This document shows, one piece after another, positions 24,540 through 36,002 of a stretch of DNA of 64,000 nucleotides (position 1 is its first letter; each line of letters opens with the position of its first letter). Origin of the DNA: Piper betle (lineage: Eukaryota > Streptophyta > Magnoliopsida > Piperales > Piperaceae); contig JAURVB010000125.1 in assembly GCA_033002965.1 (NCBI GenBank), forward strand, positions 62,001 to 126,000, written 5' to 3'. The notes beneath the pieces are model-generated. The model saw only the letters and a list, made by a program, of their open reading frames with translations. It was not told the DNA's origin and did not search any database. A program made the translations under genes and the position numbers.

Positions 24540-25950
24540 TTGTCGTATGGGCTCTCCAAATTAGGTCCATTAGGACTTATCCTTGCTTGGGACCATTTGA
24601 GAGTTTGTTATTGGATTTTAAATCGTAGCACAAGGTTGGTGGAGTTTTATTGAATCCTACCTACCTTAGGCCATCTTCATCGATTTAATGAGTGATTAAT
24701 AAAACTTCAAGGATGAGAACACTTGATGTAAAACTCAAAAATGAAGATCCACCGTAGAGTTGCTTCGGTACATATTATATGAAATCTTTTCCTAAGTCTT
24801 AAATGCATGTATGTATAATTTTGTTTTCATTGTTTGAGTGATGTTGGAAATAATGTTTAGCATGTGCATTGTGTGCTCACCAAAGCATAGGCAGTGTACT
24901 TGATTAGGGTACTGTTTAAGACAACGCATACCCAGATGTGTAGAGAGATGGATATAGGGTTAATTCCCAATCTAGCTTCGCATATGAGCATTTTAGAGAA
25001 GATATATGGAGTGCTAGAGAAGGCTTTTATTTATGTTTAATATAATTCTCTGATGGATAATTCTTGCACTTATGATATGTTATATTTGTTTGGAGGGTGC
25101 TTCACAATCAGCCAATCTGGCAGCTTCTCATTTATGTCCATTGTGAGATATTGTTTGTCAAAGTGTGTTTGATATAATTTCATGGATATTCTCATACAAA
25201 TTTACCAGTTTAATCACTTTTTATTATTAGTAATTTTGGGACACAGTGGCACATGTTGCTTACGCATTTTTGTATTATGTATGTAGGTGAGGTTCTTTGG
25301 AATTGGCCTGTTTGGATGCTTGGATCGGTGCTGGTTTCACATGGTGGTGGCTTGTGTGCTCCTTAGTTTTTGGGTATGCTTAAGCTTTTGTGATTGTAAC
25401 GACCCGATCAAAAATGCAAATTGATGGGCTTTGTCATTTCTTCAAAAGTGATTAATCAAGTTGAAGATCTACATACAAATCCTCACTTAATATTGAATCT
25501 TATTTTATGATATGTTCGGTATGAAACTATTTTTTATGGGTTAATACAGTGATCATTGATCCTCCTTGTTGTGTATGATATGTATATGTATTTGAAGGGT
25601 CATTTGATCTAGATGCTTTTGTATTCCTTTTGTTGACTTGTTATGAGATAGAGTTGTTTGAAAAATGGTTATGCTTTGTGAAGTGAACTTGATTGCAAGT
25701 GGAAGATTCTGGGGTATGCAGTTCTAATAGGGTTTTGTAGGTTTTCCAAGCCCCAGAGTCCCAGAACATGACGAGTAAAATATTAAGATAACAACCTTTC
25801 TAAAATGTGATACTATTGTTGATGTGTTGTAATGGTTAACAGGTGAATTATTTCCAACTATCTATTTTAAAGGGAAAACTCTGTCAAATTTTCCTTAAAA
25901 ATTTGAGTTTCCTTTATAAATGAAATATTTTTGCTCATATAGAACTTTCC
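24540..25950 (+). repeat. Diverged chromovirus-type LTR fragment
   Basis: Several blocks match the plus-strand LTR at 55003-57971 in the same order. These are GATGAGAACACTTGATG...AAGATCCACCGTAGAGTTGC followed by a TATTATAT/AAATC block, GGGTACTGTTTAAGACAACGCAT, and GGGAAAACTCTGTC near 25875. TGTAACGACCCG occurs at about 25397. Divergence is much greater than for the solo LTR, so this is an older insertion. The ends are not defined. Confidence 0.5.
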
Positions 25951-26199
25951 TTTTTTGTCAAACCCCAACCTTAGCTATCATTGCAAGCATATAATTTATT
26001 GTGGTGTTGTTTTTTGTTTTCTTTTTCTTGAGTGTCTTTGTTTTCTTTTTCTCTTTTCTTTTTACCCTTCTTCCTAACCGTCTCAAACGAGTTTTTGATC
26101 CTTGAAGATCTATTTTAAGTTCATGGTAGATGTCTACCTTCAATGTGGAATGGCGTTCGTGTAATGCCTTGATTCTGTTCAGCCTGTGAATCAAATTGA

Positions 26200-27090
26200 G
26201 GTGTTGCATATTTAGTAGCTAATCGTTATGAAAAAGTTGTGAAAAACTAACTGTTGGGAAAAGCAAAAAGGGGATTCAAACCCCAACAACTAATATTTTG
26301 AGAGGTGCTGGAAACCTATAAATAGGGCATTCGAGAATGTGTCTTAAACATCTTTTGTTAACTTATTGAACCTTAGAATCTCTTGGATTAATTTGAGAAG
26401 CTCAAGTTTATGTTATGATTGGCTTTACTAATGCTTGTATCTAAGGAGAGGCTATTGTAAGTGAACCCTGCTAAAGAGTGTTTAAGCTGATTGTAAATTC
26501 CTTACATGAGGAGAGTAAGTGCGACCATCTTGCCTAGAGAAAAAGGGTGCTTGGCTTGGAAGACTCTCTCAACTCACGGTGTGAGCTTATGAAGGGAGTG
26601 TAGCTTCAAAGTGGTTGCTCTCAGGGTGTTTGGGGCTAGTTGGCTAGGATCCTTGGCACTTAGTTTTGGAGAAGGAATGCTTGTTGAAGGTTCCTAGGGT
26701 ATTATGAATGCAAACTTTCATGGCTCTTGAGGGGTGCTTGCGAACGAGGCATATCTTGTTGCTTTAAGTGTACAAGTTGGTTGTCATAGTAAAGCTATGA
26801 AGACCTAATTGACCAAAGGACTTGGTGAGATAGAAGAGAAAAGTACTAGTTAGGAACCTCTTAAAAAATCATTGTATCTTCTCTCTTCCCTTCTCTCCTT
26901 TGTGTATTTGTTTCATACTTGATTCACATATTTGCACACTTCGCCTAACTCCCTTATATTTGACTTATTCGATTTAAGAAGCTAAATGAATCGAGGTCAA
27001 AGTTACCTTATTACTTGTATGGTTTGATTGATTCACCAATGCAAATGAGTTTATGAGTTTAAACTTGAGTTGCCTCACACACTACCATAT
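26200..27090 (+). repeat. Decayed copia-type LTR (pair of the one at 63060-64000)
   Basis: The order of short blocks matches the reverse complement of 63060-64000. Examples are ATGAAAAAGTTGTGAAAA, AACTAATATTTTGAGAG, GTGTTTGGGGCTAGTTGGCTAGGATCCTTGGCACTT, GAGGGGTGCTTG and TTGCCTCACACAC. Length and content suit a copia LTR of about 0.9 kb. The termini, primer site and target duplication are not clear. Confidence 0.5.
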
Positions 27091-27869
27091 ATAATTGAGT
27101 TCTCTATATTGTTTATTACCTTGTCTATCTATTTCCTATGCTTATTTGCTTTTTCTTATCGAGTTTAAATTGTTTATGCTTTTGTTCTCCACTAAATAAT
27201 TAGATAAAGGTCTAAAGTTTGTAGGGATTTATTTCTTTGTTATTATTTATAGTTAGCTCTTTCTCACATTAGACGGCTTCAAAATACCCTCGCTTAAAAC
27301 TTTTAAAAAATTCAATAAAAATTATAAAAAAATTAAACAGGGGCAGTCGGTTAAGCGCCCCCGAGTCTTGAGGGGAATCGGGTCCAAGTTCCCTTCGGCC
27401 TACATAGGGGTGATTAAATCTGACCACAGTAAACCTAGGCACAGCCAAAACCAGTTGCCCCTCGATCTAGGGGACTAGATTTCGCCACCCAAATCTAGCT
27501 ACCTCGCGTCAAATTAGCCTTCTAAAAAATATTTTAAAATATGGGCAAGGGCACCCAAAATTAGCCGCCCAAAGCCGGATCTTGTCTAGGTTGGTCAAAT
27601 CCTGCTACCCTAAGTCAAAATATGGCTATGGGGGCCCACCCTGAGCCACTTGCAGAAGTTGACCGGGCCATAACAGAGTCAAATGTTCAAAAAAGATTCT
27701 TTTTTGAACACCCAGATTCGTGAACGGCAAGTGAACAATGTCTACCCTATTTTAATTTTTATATTATTTTTTAAATTAGAAGATACTTTTATCATTATAA
27801 TTTTTTCTTTTTTTAATAATTACACCTGATTTTTTTAACAGTTAAATAATATTAAAACCTTCCCTTTTT
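27091..27869. other. Upstream flank of the plastid E2 gene
   Basis: Moderately AT-rich and non-coding. A GC-richer block at about 27340-27660 contains repeated CTAG/GCCACCC phrases that may be transposon debris. It holds a perfect 13-bp inverted repeat at 27684-27710 about 360 bases before the start codon. Confidence 0.5.
27684..27710. promoter_or_regulatory. Perfect 13-bp inverted repeat upstream of the E2 gene
   Basis: TGTTCAAAAAAGA, one T, then TCTTTTTTGAACA. The two arms are exact reverse complements. It could be a binding site for a dimeric factor, a cruciform, or a leftover of a small transposon. Its role is unknown. Confidence 0.4.
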
Positions 27870-27877
27870 TATAAAAA
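27870..27877 (+). promoter_or_regulatory. Candidate TATA box of the E2 gene
   Basis: TATAAAAA lies about 200 bases before the ATG at 28072, a plausible distance for a 5' leader of about 170 nt. It is an inference from position and motif only. Confidence 0.4.
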
Positions 27878-28071
27878 GCTTTAATTGTTGCTTTTCTTTG
27901 GGAGTTAGGAGCAAGGAGTACCGCAGAAGGGCACCGGTAAGTTCGTTGTAAACTCCGCCCACATTTTGATGCTTTCAAGGCCACCACCCTCCCATTGTAT
28001 TCTCTGCCCACCCCACTTCTATACTTCTCCCATCCCCAACCATCAATACTTTGAAGCATTTCGTCCAACAA

Positions 28072-30973
28072 ATGGCCGGCGTCGTCCCCATCAACACCTC
28101 CTTCCTCCCCTCCACCTCCGCCCTCCGCCGCCCTTCGCCGGTCGTCTCCGCCTCGGCCGCGGCCGCGCCGGCGAGGCCGCCAATCCAGTCCAAGATCAGG
28201 GAGATTTTCATGCCGGCTCTGTCCTCGACCATGACGGAGGGCAAGATCGTGTCATGGGTCAAGTCCGAGGGCGACAAGCTCAGCAAGGGCGAGAGCGTTG
28301 TCGTCGTCGAGTCCGACAAGGCCGACATGGACGTCGAAACCTTCTACGATGGCTATCTCGCCGCCATTATGGTCGACGAGGGCGGCGTCGCACCCGTCGG
28401 CTCCGCAATCGCCTTCCTAGCCGAAACCGCCGACGAGATCGCCGCTGCCAAGTCCAAGGCCACCGGCGGCGGCGCCGTCACCTCCGCCCCTCCGCCGCCA
28501 CCGCCGTCGCCTCAACCAACGGCGCCGGCTGCGGAGTCGACTGCTTCGGCTTTGTCTCCTGCTGCTTCGGCGCAACCTGGGCAGAGGATTGTGGCGACCC
28601 CATACGCGAAGAAGCTAGCCAAGGAGTTGAAGGTGGAGCTCGCGGTTGTGGCTGGGAGCGGGCCGATGGGTCGGATTGTGGCCAAGGACGTCGAATCCGC
28701 TGTTGCGGTGGCGGCGGCGCCTGTGACTGCTCGACCGGCGGCGGCCGAGGCTCCGGCGTTTTCTCCGGCAGTCGAGTTGGGTAGCGTGGTGCCTTTCACC
28801 ACTATGCAGAATGCGGTTAGCCGGAACATGGTGGAGAGTTTGGCGGTGCCTACTTTTAGGGTTGGGTACACCATTACTACTGATGCCTTGGATCAATTGT
28901 ACAAAAAGGTTTGATCTTCTTTTTTACTTTGTTGTAGCTCTGATCAGTTTCGGTAAAGTAAGAGCATTTGGTCCTGTTAACTGGTTTAGATTAAGTCGAA
29001 AGGGGTAACAATGACGTCGTTGTTGGCAAAGGCGACTGCACTGGCACTGGTAAAGCACCCTGTTGTGAATTCTAGCTGTAGAGATGGCAAGTGCTTCACT
29101 TTCAATAGTAGTATCAATATTGCTGTAGCTGTGGCAATTGATGGTGGGCTAATAACCCCGGTTCTCCAAGATGCTGATAAGGTTTGCTTTCTAACTACTA
29201 TTTCTTATCTATGCTTATCGTGGAACAGCTATGGCATGACTTAATGATGTTTGTGTTACTTGTGTTAGTTTGATATTTACTCACTGTCAAGAAAATGGAA
29301 AGAGTTGGTTGACAAGGCTCGTGCAAAGCAACTGCAGCCTCATGAATACACGACAGGTTTTTATAGTCTTATAATGCTGCCTTTTGTTTTTTTTCTTCCT
29401 CTCTTTTTATTGTTATTAATATTGTGAGCATTTAGAGTAGTGTCAAGTACAAAATGAGACATGTGTTGGCTTAGCGAAAGCTAGTTAGAGAAGTTCCTAG
29501 TAAAGACAGGAGAACTCTGTATTTTTATTAATTGTCAGAAAAGGTTGAGCAGTATTTAGATGTTCTCCATAGCATGGGCTTACACCAAGCAATATGGGTT
29601 GGTTTTTGAAATGAAGTTTCAGGAAATAGGAGTGCAATATCTGTCTGTGCTGTTTGGAAAACAAGGTTTATGATGCTCACTAGAATGTAAAAATAGGATT
29701 TGAGATCTCATGCCTGTACATAAGATTGGATTGTATCGATTGATGTTCAACAGCATCAGAGTCAAAGTTGCATTGTTAAAACATTATGAAACATTATGAA
29801 CAATAGAAGATAGAATGATTAAGACAACTAGCATTTGGTCAGTAGAGTTATCATGAGACAAAACCATCATGATCACTATCATTCTAATTTCTGTCACCAT
29901 CACCACCATCATATGGCCATTGTCATCATCATCATCATTATCAATATCATCGACATCTTCATGGTCATCATAATTGTCAAGGACATAACCTTTTCCAATC
30001 TACGCTGGGGTTAGAAGCATGGAATTTATATAATCACTTGATTGCTTTTCACTATCGATGATGTAATAAGAGGAACCAATTAGGGAAATGAATATAAGAT
30101 GTGCACTAGAGTGGGAAACAAAATTGAATCTTGGAAATAGGTGGTCATGGAAAACTGGGTTGGTGGAAATATTTGGTTCTGGACGAAAATTTTAGGAATT
30201 TATGACCGGCCTTCATCGTAGGATATACGCATAAGGAAAATTGTTTTCTAACTAAAAGTAATCACGAGAGTCTTAATAACTTAACTTTAATTCGTTATGG
30301 CTGGTTTTAGGTGTGTAAATTGTTATGTTTAATATTGTGTGTGATCTATTTTTAGGGACATTTACCCTTTCAAATCTTGGAATGTTTGGTGTTGACCGCT
30401 TTGATGCCATTTTGCCTCCGGGAACTGTGAGTATTCTTTTACATTATTATAAGAACTTGTCTAGCTGTCTACCTTGTTGTTCAAAAATTTATTAAGCAGC
30501 CTACTTATAGATTACATTGGATTTATTAGTATGAAAATGAAATTCATGTTTGTGTATAGGTTGTGTTCTTTCCAGAACTTTATGGTAAAAAGTTTGTTTT
30601 AAAATTTGTACCTAGTGTATGCAATGACGTCTAAGTTGTCTTTGATTTATTTCCTCTTTTTTGCCCCACAGGGTGCAATCATGGCTGTTGGAGCATCAGA
30701 GCCTACTGTTGTTGCTAGCAAAGACGGTCGCATTGGCATGAAAAATCAGATGCAGGTATTCACTAATTATCATTTCATGCTCCTTTTAGTTTCTTCATCA
30801 ATAATACCATTCCATCTGTTATTGTATTTTCGTTCCCACGTGTTTTTACTGAATATTGTTACCTTCAGGTGAATGTTACTGCAGACCACCGGGTAATATA
30901 TGGTGCAGACCTTGCTGCATTCTTGCAAACACTTGCAAAACTTATTGAGGATCCCAAAGATCTCACTTTTTAA
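28072..30973 (+). CDS. EMB3003: Plastid pyruvate dehydrogenase complex E2 subunit (dihydrolipoyl acetyltransferase)
   Basis: The E2 core of the plastid pyruvate dehydrogenase complex moves the acetyl group from lipoate to CoA, feeding fatty acid synthesis. Exons read by eye: 28072-28908, 28990-29181, 29269-29356, 30356-30426, 30672-30755, 30869-30973, all with GT-AG introns; 458 aa. Residues 1-40 are a Ser/Ala-rich plastid transit peptide. The lipoyl domain is about 42-117 with lipoyl-Lys83 in ESDKADMDV. An Ala/Pro linker follows, then the E1/E3-binding domain at about 172-209 (YAKKLAKEL, GRIVAKDV). The acyltransferase domain is about 236-458 with DHRVIYGAD (catalytic His431). ATG 28072 is chosen because the upstream in-frame TTG lies in leader sequence. 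Exon 1 is very GC-rich. Sequence and exon order resemble Arabidopsis EMB3003 (component 5) more than LTA2. It appears intact. Confidence 0.95.
29880..29960. repeat. CAT/ATC trinucleotide-rich tract in intron 3 of the E2 gene
   Basis: An irregular run of CAT, CAC and ATC triplets (CATCATCATCATCATTATC and neighbours) lies inside the 999-nt intron 29357-30355. The rest of this intron is ordinary AT-rich sequence. Confidence 0.7.
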
Positions 30974-31610
30974 TCCTGGAGACAGTGAGACCATTTTTCT
31001 CTGTTTTCTATTTGAATTCAACCTTCTTTTTGAGATATTTTTCTAGCATCTGTCTTAGCAGCAGTAAGAGGACGTAATGACATGGATGGAGTGGGAATGC
31101 GGTATAACCTTAAGATTGTAAGCCCTGATCCAAGCAGGGCTTCAGTTTTGTTGCCTGTGTTTTCAATTGGTGGTTATGCTTATCATTTTATTGTAACAAA
31201 ACAAATTTATTGGCCTTTGGCAATAAGCTGTAGAAATCTCGGAATAATTCCACATCTTATCTTGTTTGTTATTTTACTCTGAAATCTGAATACAAGCTGT
31301 TGTGTGTTTTTTTTTTTTTGACAATGGAAGACAATGTATTTTGTTTGGAGTCAGAAGGCTCACTGAACAATAACCTGGAAGCCGTATAACCTTTATAGTC
31401 CAGTCATTGCTGTGATATTTTCTATCAGCAATGCTGAACTATGATGCTTTACTTGTTCTTATGACAAAAATTGCCCATATCTTACAGTAAAATGAACCTT
31501 CTATTCTATATGCATAATCACAATTTACCAAAATTTTGATTCTAGATGCCTTATATGCCAACTACAGTGATGCATTTGTTTTTGTTGTCATGTAAGCTTT
31601 TTCTTTGGTA
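30974..31610. other. Convergent intergenic region, E2 3' UTR
   Basis: This holds the 3' UTR of the E2 gene and the end of the convergent ABCG pseudogene. A T-rich run occurs at about 31306-31319. No ORF of note is present. Confidence 0.6.
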
Positions 31611-34600
31611 TCATCTCTTTTGGAAATTGAAGAACTTGATGCCGTAAGCAAATACAAAGAAGAATATCGGAACGAAGCCAACATGGGCCACACCAGCCGC
31701 CCAAAGGAAACTACGTTCAAATCCAAGATTATCCTTGATGAAAACGTTCACTGGCTTGCTTGGTTCTCCTGGGATTTCTAAAATGTGATGGTCATCTCCA
31801 AACTGTGATACCATAACACCATAGATAGACCAAGCAACTGGATTGCACCAGTAGTACCATCTCCACCATATTGGAATCACCTGCAGCAGGTAAGTTAGTT
31901 TTACAAGCTCTTTATCCATAGAGATAAGTAAAATAGTTGGTAACCAAGTGGGTGCTGCTTCAAAACTTAGCTTGGTTCCCCTTTGGAAGCATTACAGAGC
32001 TGTTCAATGAGCATTTACGTATATATTGGAGAGAAGGGAAAGCAATATTTAAGAATACGTACTGGTCTGGGGATGAGTTAACCAGAGAAGAGATTCCAAA
32101 AGGTGAGAGAAGGACAGGCAAATGGCGGCAATTTGGTGGCCTGGCGTGAGTGCAATAAACATCATCCCATAGAGCGTGAAATAGACAAGCCACGTGAAAA
32201 TGAAATAGAAGAACCAGAAGAACTTGGTCGCTTCCCATGTGAAAGCTCATCATAGAGAACAACAAGAGGGAATAGACCAGACTCTGCACTGCTATTTACA
32301 CTATTTCAATGCTCACCTACAAGAAAGAAGGAAAACCTAGCTGTTCATACAATTTAGAGGGATGATTATGAGTAGTTCTTTCTGAATTGTAAACAGATTT
32401 GGAGGGTAATTACTTGTGCAAATGCATATGGCAGTGGGGAGTACATCCCGGCGGCTCGTTCGCGGTAGAACACAGATCTTTGGACGGACACAACAGGCTG
32501 CACATTGGTAGCATTTGCAGCTCCGAGGAAGAAAACTGCATTATAAATGGCTCCCAGGAGATTTGGCAGGTCTTGCCGCTTCTCTCTGTGAGTATTCCAC
32601 AATAAATATAATCAACTTTTGATATTTTCAACTATGTGATAGCAACATGATTTAATACAGAGAGCTTACGTTTTCGAGGCGCTGTTCCAAAAGATGGTTC
32701 CAAAAATAATGCCCATAATAATAATTGCCAAGAAGAAGCGGATAGCATTGTTTAATGGGTTTCTCCAATAGGACCAGCGTTGCTTCCAAAAACAGGCCTC
32801 GTATTGGTTCCAAAATTTCTGAGAGTATTTAGTGGGGAAGTAAAGTTCCTCCGAGCCAGGTGCTGCTGTGCTTAGCTCTTTGATGAGCTCTAGATTCCTC
32901 CCGCAATATGGTAAAGGAGATGAAAATTTTGTTCAGAAATAACGATTTTAATCTGATGAATAACTTATTAGATAACAAATCTGGCAAACTGGTAAAGTGA
33001 TGATTTGGAGTATATTTCTGCAAAGTCAATGCCGAGGTGAGCTTCAATGGAAGGGGACGTGACCTCTAGCATCCAAGTAGTAGGATTATAGCCATCTTCT
33101 ATTTTAAGTACACTTTGAATTACCTGTTATACACTTTCAGATTTTAGATACGCAGAAAAACTATTCAAGTAATAACATCAATCACCTCCTATAATACCAT
33201 AATTCAAGTTATTTTACTATTTGATAGATTGGAAACATTGTTGCTGTCAGTTTCGTTAGTATGAAAATAGTGTAAATAAAAAAAGGTATATAAAATAAAA
33301 ATAATATAATATAAAATAATATAAAAATTTAAAAAAATTTATATTTAAATAATAAAAAATAAAATAAAAATAAAATATTCTTTCTTACGACTGAACATGC
33401 CTCTAAAAATTTCTTTTAATTTTATGACCTTCAGATTTTATATTTTTTTCATGTAGCTTTTTGACAACCAAACGTGCCCTTGTTAAATTGTGAAACAAAT
33501 TCCAAAAAAAGTTGAACCAAAAACGAAAACTCCAAAGTATTCAATGAGCTTTTGTGAATCACGACCGAGAGAGCCTGCATAAATGACCTGTCTCTTCATC
33601 AGTATACGCTGTGCAAATAAAAATTATTTTCAATAATAAATGACAACCAAGAATTACAAAAAAACTTTTTATCCTATTTTATCCAATAAAACTCCTGGCA
33701 CAGTGTAGTAAGAATACCCACTTCATCAAAAGTTTCACATATATCAATGCTTGGCTCGTGAATTGTGCAAGCAACAGTCCGGCCAGTATCCACAGTATTC
33801 CTCACAGTCCTCATGACAATAGCTGCAGCTCTTGAATACAGTCCAGACGATGGCTCATCCATGAAGATAATGGAAGGATTTGCAACCAGTTCAACTGCAT
33901 TTGTAAGCCTCTTCTTTTGTTCAATTGAGAGTCCATCTACACCTGGGAGACCCACTAGACCATCTCTCAATTGGGTAAGCTCAACCAACTCCATCACTTA
34001 CACAAAAGCTATGAATGTAATCAAAAAGCTTTAAATATTGAATCAATTATCAATACCAGAGTTATAACAGTTAATGAGGTAGGTTTGGCTCAACCAGGTC
34101 CAACTCAGTTGAACCACATTTTAAAATCATAAATAAAAATGTGTTATCAGATATTAAAAATATTTTCTGTGATTAATAATTAATTAAATTTCGGTTAAAA
34201 TATGGTACTTAATTTTTAGAAAAGGTTTTGGGAACAAAGGCCTAAATCACACGGGATTTAAAAAAGGTCAAACCGGGTAAAAAAGGCCAGTATTATGCTG
34301 CCATATTTAAAATTATGATTTAATCACAAAAACTAATTCTGACAATTAGGTTTTACCTTTCTTTTTTGTGAATATACTTCAGGTGCAAGACGAAGCCAGG
34401 CAGTGTAGAGGAGGGACTCAGAGACAGTAACATGAGGGGAGTGTATGTCATTCTGCTCACAATATCCACTCACTCTTGCAAATGTAGCTTGGATTTGGGA
34501 TACCCTGAAATGCTAATGCTACCTTCAATGTACCCTCCGGTTTTCCGACAGGCCAAAACGTCCATCAAGGTTGTCTCTCCGGCACCGCTAACCCACCAAC

Positions 34601-34977
34601 GCCGTCAACACGCCTGGCCTGAATGTTCCACTAACATTACTCAACAATTGTAATTGTAGCCGTGAGACTGCATTTCCTAAAAATTGTGGTAGCAGATTAC
34701 TAAAATTTTATGATTAAAAAGGAAGTGTTTTAAGGCTTAGTAAACACTTGTTTTAAGTGATTCCTGTATTGAGCTTCAGCTAGCTCGGGGTAAAAGACAC
34801 GAGGTTTGGGTGTGATGTTAAGAGTTCAATTCCACCCAAGGGTAGGGTGTTTTGGTGGATGTGTGTGTGTGTGAGGAACCGAAAGTCAGTGATTCTATAA
34901 AGACCAATTAAAGTTCGTTAAAAATTCCGAAAATTTACAAAACATTAGAATTGGATCATTTATTGAAATCTGATTGG

Positions 34978-36002
34978 TGTTTATGACCACTAAAATCTCC
35001 TCTCCTTCCACCCGAGGAGATTTTGGTTCGTGTACAAGTCGGTGGACGGTGAGGTGTTTGATTGAAAAACTTTTTACTCACGCCAACTTAGTTGTGCCTT
35101 AAATAGGTCCCGATATTTAGAGGCTTACTAAGTGAGTATTTTATTATCGAGAAATACTCACTTAGTAAAGTCTCATACCAGCTTAATTATTAAGAGGGTA
35201 TCTCTGCGTTGATATTTCTCTGTATTAAAATACTAATTTAGTAAGCCTATAAATCTCAGGAATTCTTGGAGTTATAAAAGATTTAAACTATTTCTTAAAG
35301 GGAATTTAATAACTTAATTCTTTTAAATTTTTATAATATTGTTCTTTATAATCCTTAAGTTGATTATCATCAAATATTGAAAAATACCAATTCTTAAAAT
35401 TTTTGTTTTTAGGATTCATAAATTCTTTAGAATATTTTATTTTATTAGGTTCATATTCTACTTTATTAATTTTAAATTTCATTTTAGAGAAACTTGGTTT
35501 ATTTATGTATAAGGCATGAGAGATTTTTTATTCAGACATGGTAATACCGGCAATATTAGAATTTGATACCTGATTATCATATAAATAAAGAAATCTTGTA
35601 TATGTACTATATTTTTCAAAAATAATATTTATATGTCAATTATTTTCTTCTATGATAGCTTCTAAAGAGCTTTTCTTAATTTTAAGAAGTACAATCTTTT
35701 TTAATTTCCATTCTTCTCATTGGTGTCTGTGACCCTAAAATCTCCTCTCCTTCCACCCGAGGAGATTTTGGTCCGTGTACAAGTTGGTGGACGGTGAGGT
35801 GTTTGATCGAAAAACTTTTTACTCACACCAACTTGGCTGTGCCGCCTTAACTATGTCAGGATATTTAGAGGCCTACTAACTGAGTATTTTATTATCGAGA
35901 AATACTAAGTAAAGTCTCATACCCGCGTAGTTACTAAGAGGGTATCTCTGCGTTGATATTTCTCTGTATTAAAATACTAATTTAGTAAGCCTAAAAATCT
36001 CA
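34978..36002. mobile_element. 1-kb element with ~280-bp direct terminal repeats in an ABCG intron
   Basis: Two direct repeats (34978-35258 and 35724-36002) start TGTTTATGACC/TGTCTGTGACC and end ATCTCA, with about 465 bp of AT-rich sequence between them. Each repeat is rich in inverted repeats. AAAATCTCCTC...GAGGAGATTTT forms an 11-bp stem, and GGCTTACTAAGTGAGTATTTTA pairs imperfectly with TAAAATACTAATTTAGTAAGCC. The TG...CA ends suggest a TRIM/SMART-like LTR element, but there is no obvious primer site and no 5-bp target duplication. Extra shared bases (ATTGG before, GGA after) leave the ends ambiguous. It lies between the ABCG exons ending near 36385 and 34650. Confidence 0.55.
35306..35482 (-). 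CDS. 58-codon ORF of unknown function inside the intronic repeat element
   Basis: The ORF starts ATG at 35482 and ends TAA at 35306-35308. The product is Lys/Asn/Tyr-rich with an aromatic patch (NWYFSIFDDN). The same frame is open further upstream apart from one stop, so it may be the end of a longer broken ORF. I do not recognise a family, and A/T richness alone could give this composition. It is the only coding-like signal in the element. Confidence 0.3.
   Translation of the reverse strand: MKFKINKVEYEPNKIKYSKEFMNPKNKNFKNWYFSIFDDNQLKDYKEQYYKNLKELSY

Noticed and set aside
28512..28896. Minus-strand ORFs opposite E2 exon 1
   Set aside because: They are shadows of the GC-rich real exon; the plus strand has the conserved lipoyl and binding domains.
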